Shown here one piece after another: positions 63,073 to 64,000 of a stretch of 64,000 nt of DNA. Within the stretch, counting starts at the first letter, position 1. The number at the start of each line of letters is the position of its first letter. Source of the DNA: Mesorhizobium sp. NZP2298. GTDB lineage: Bacteria > Pseudomonadota > Alphaproteobacteria > Rhizobiales > Rhizobiaceae. The stretch spans positions 1,178,001 through 1,242,000 of the forward strand of contig NZ_CP033365.1 in assembly GCF_013170825.1 (NCBI RefSeq), given 5' to 3'. The notes under the pieces were generated by a model. The model did not search any database. It saw only the letters and a list, made by a program, of their open reading frames with translations, and had not been told where the DNA came from. The position numbers and the translations under genes are program-made.

Positions 63073-64000
63073 TCAATTGTTTTCCGGATAGCCGGCGATG
63101 CTGGTGCGCGTCAGCTGCCAGTGGACTTCGGCCACCTCGGAGGCCTTGAAGGCAAGCACGATCTGGCGGCTGCGGCGCGGACCGCCAAGACCGGCGAAAT
63201 AGATCGATTCCTCGACCTCCGGCACCACTTCGCTTGACGTGAACACCCAGCTGTCGGCCTGGTCGGCGGTCAGCACGAGGCGGTCGTGCTCGTCCTGCAG
63301 CAGGTTGATGTCGGGATGGACATGGAAGCGCACGGTGATGAAATCGCGGCCATTGTTGCGGATCGAGGCATTGCCGGGCCTCTGGAACCGGTCCCTGCCG
63401 GCCAGCACATTGCCGTTCGTCGACAGCTTCAGCTCGCGCTCATGCAGGAAGCCGAACCGCTGGACATAGCCGTCATGGCGGGCGATGAAGCCCTGGACGC
63501 CCTTCTGGTCGATGCGCTTGCACGGCACATGCTGCGGGCCGCCGATCAGCGGCGAACCGAGCAGGTCGTTGACGCGCAACGAATGGCTGAAGCGAGCCGA
63601 CGAGGTGTCATTGATGGTGGCGGTCGAGTGCGCGGCCGTGGCGCGCGCCAGCGGCCGGAATTCAGCGGCGCCATAGGTGTCGATGCCGGCATTGACGATA
63701 TAGTGCTGGCGGCCGGACGACAGTTCGAAGGCGAGGCAGCCTGCGTGCGCGGCGTTGGAGACGTCGACCGGCGGCGGCAGGCCAGTGTCGGCAATGACCG
63801 TGACGCCGCCCATCGACAGCCGCTCATAGCCCGAATGCGGCGCGTGCAGCAGTGGTGCGCCGGCGGTGTCGTCATGGCGCAGGATGGTGGCGATGCGGTC
63901 ATGGATGGTGGCGCCCATGCCGTTGAAGCGGGCGAGGCTGCCATCCTGGTGGCGGAAGAAGCGCAGCGCCGGCAGCATGCGGTCGATGGCGCCGATCAGT
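63073..64000 (-). CDS. Heparinase II/III-like protein, N-terminus outside window
   Basis: About 309 C-terminal residues of a heparinase II/III superfamily protein; the gene continues past the right edge. The segment contains LPALRFFRHQDGSLARFNGMG, HAPHSGYERLSMG and VDVSNAAHAGCLAFELSSG, followed by the beta-sandwich region with ITVRFHVHPDI. The catalytic helical part lies outside, so activity cannot be judged. It ends 124 bp before the purH start on the same strand. Confidence 0.87.
   Translation of the reverse strand, partial: LIGAIDRMLPALRFFRHQDGSLARFNGMGATIHDRIATILRHDDTAGAPLLHAPHSGYERLSMGGVTVIADTGLPPPVDVSNAAHAGCLAFELSSGRQHYIVNAGIDTYGAAEFRPLARATAAHSTATINDTSSARFSHSLRVNDLLGSPLIGGPQHVPCKRIDQKGVQGFIARHDGYVQRFGFLHERELKLSTNGNVLAGRDRFQRPGNASIRNNGRDFITVRFHVHPDINLLQDEHDRLVLTADQADSWVFTSSEVVPEVEESIYFAGLGGPRRSRQIVLAFKASEVAEVHWQLTRTSIAGYPENN

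Overview
The window is high-GC, densely coded chromosomal DNA of an alphaproteobacterium. The gene content suggests a Rhizobiales member, most likely Mesorhizobium or a close relative. Points in favour are the many ABC uptake operons with GntR, IclR and RpiR regulators, a pcaIJF locus under an IclR regulator, a 1,596-residue NAD-glutamate dehydrogenase, a heparinase-purH neighbourhood, and short palindromic intergenic repeats of the rhizobial kind. I found no insertion sequence, phage gene, CRISPR array or rRNA. The genus is an inference.

Layout. 1-9.9 kb: a polyamine-type catabolic locus. PotABCD-like transporter genes and one UDP-glycosyltransferase are transcribed leftward. A GntR regulator, a second paralogous glycosyltransferase, a glutamine-synthetase-like ligase and an FAD amine oxidoreductase run rightward. 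9.9-13.6 kb: an IclR regulator divergent from pcaIJF (end of the beta-ketoadipate pathway), with a perfect operator palindrome between them. 13.9-18.6 kb: a BMP-family (nucleoside-type) ABC importer. 18.8-21.8 kb: an SDR, an unlisted 51-residue membrane protein, a luciferase-like monooxygenase and a cysteine hydrolase. 22.0-24.7 kb: exbB-exbD-tonB behind an internally deleted iron-type ABC ATPase.

24.7-27.9 kb is the most unusual part. An XRE regulator is followed by an AT-rich leader, a 31-codon peptide gene, a SagB-type flavin dehydrogenase with an N-terminal region resembling a peptide-recognition (PqqD/RRE-like) winged helix, and three small unknown proteins. No YcaO cyclodehydratase, radical SAM enzyme or dedicated exporter is present. 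I read it as a candidate uncharacterised ribosomal-peptide modification system. 28.2-29.0 kb: tRNA-Ala(CGC), YggT and DUF167 genes.

29.2-36.7 kb: a sugar-type ABC operon with an RpiR regulator, an SDR and an M81 (MlrC-like) metallopeptidase. 36.7-42.0 kb: M3 oligopeptidase, carbonic anhydrase, DUF429 and pyridoxal kinase genes. 42.2-45.2 kb: lemA plus three TPM-domain genes; two of these share a 458-bp block that is almost identical. 45.4-54.6 kb: GNAT, pyrophosphatase, a TetR/MFS divergent pair with a legible promoter and operators, typA, DUF1062, a LysE exporter, a YciI-like protein and an AhpD-like protein. 54.8-64 kb: the large glutamate dehydrogenase, a UMF1-type MFS protein, purH and the C-terminal part of a heparinase II/III-like protein.
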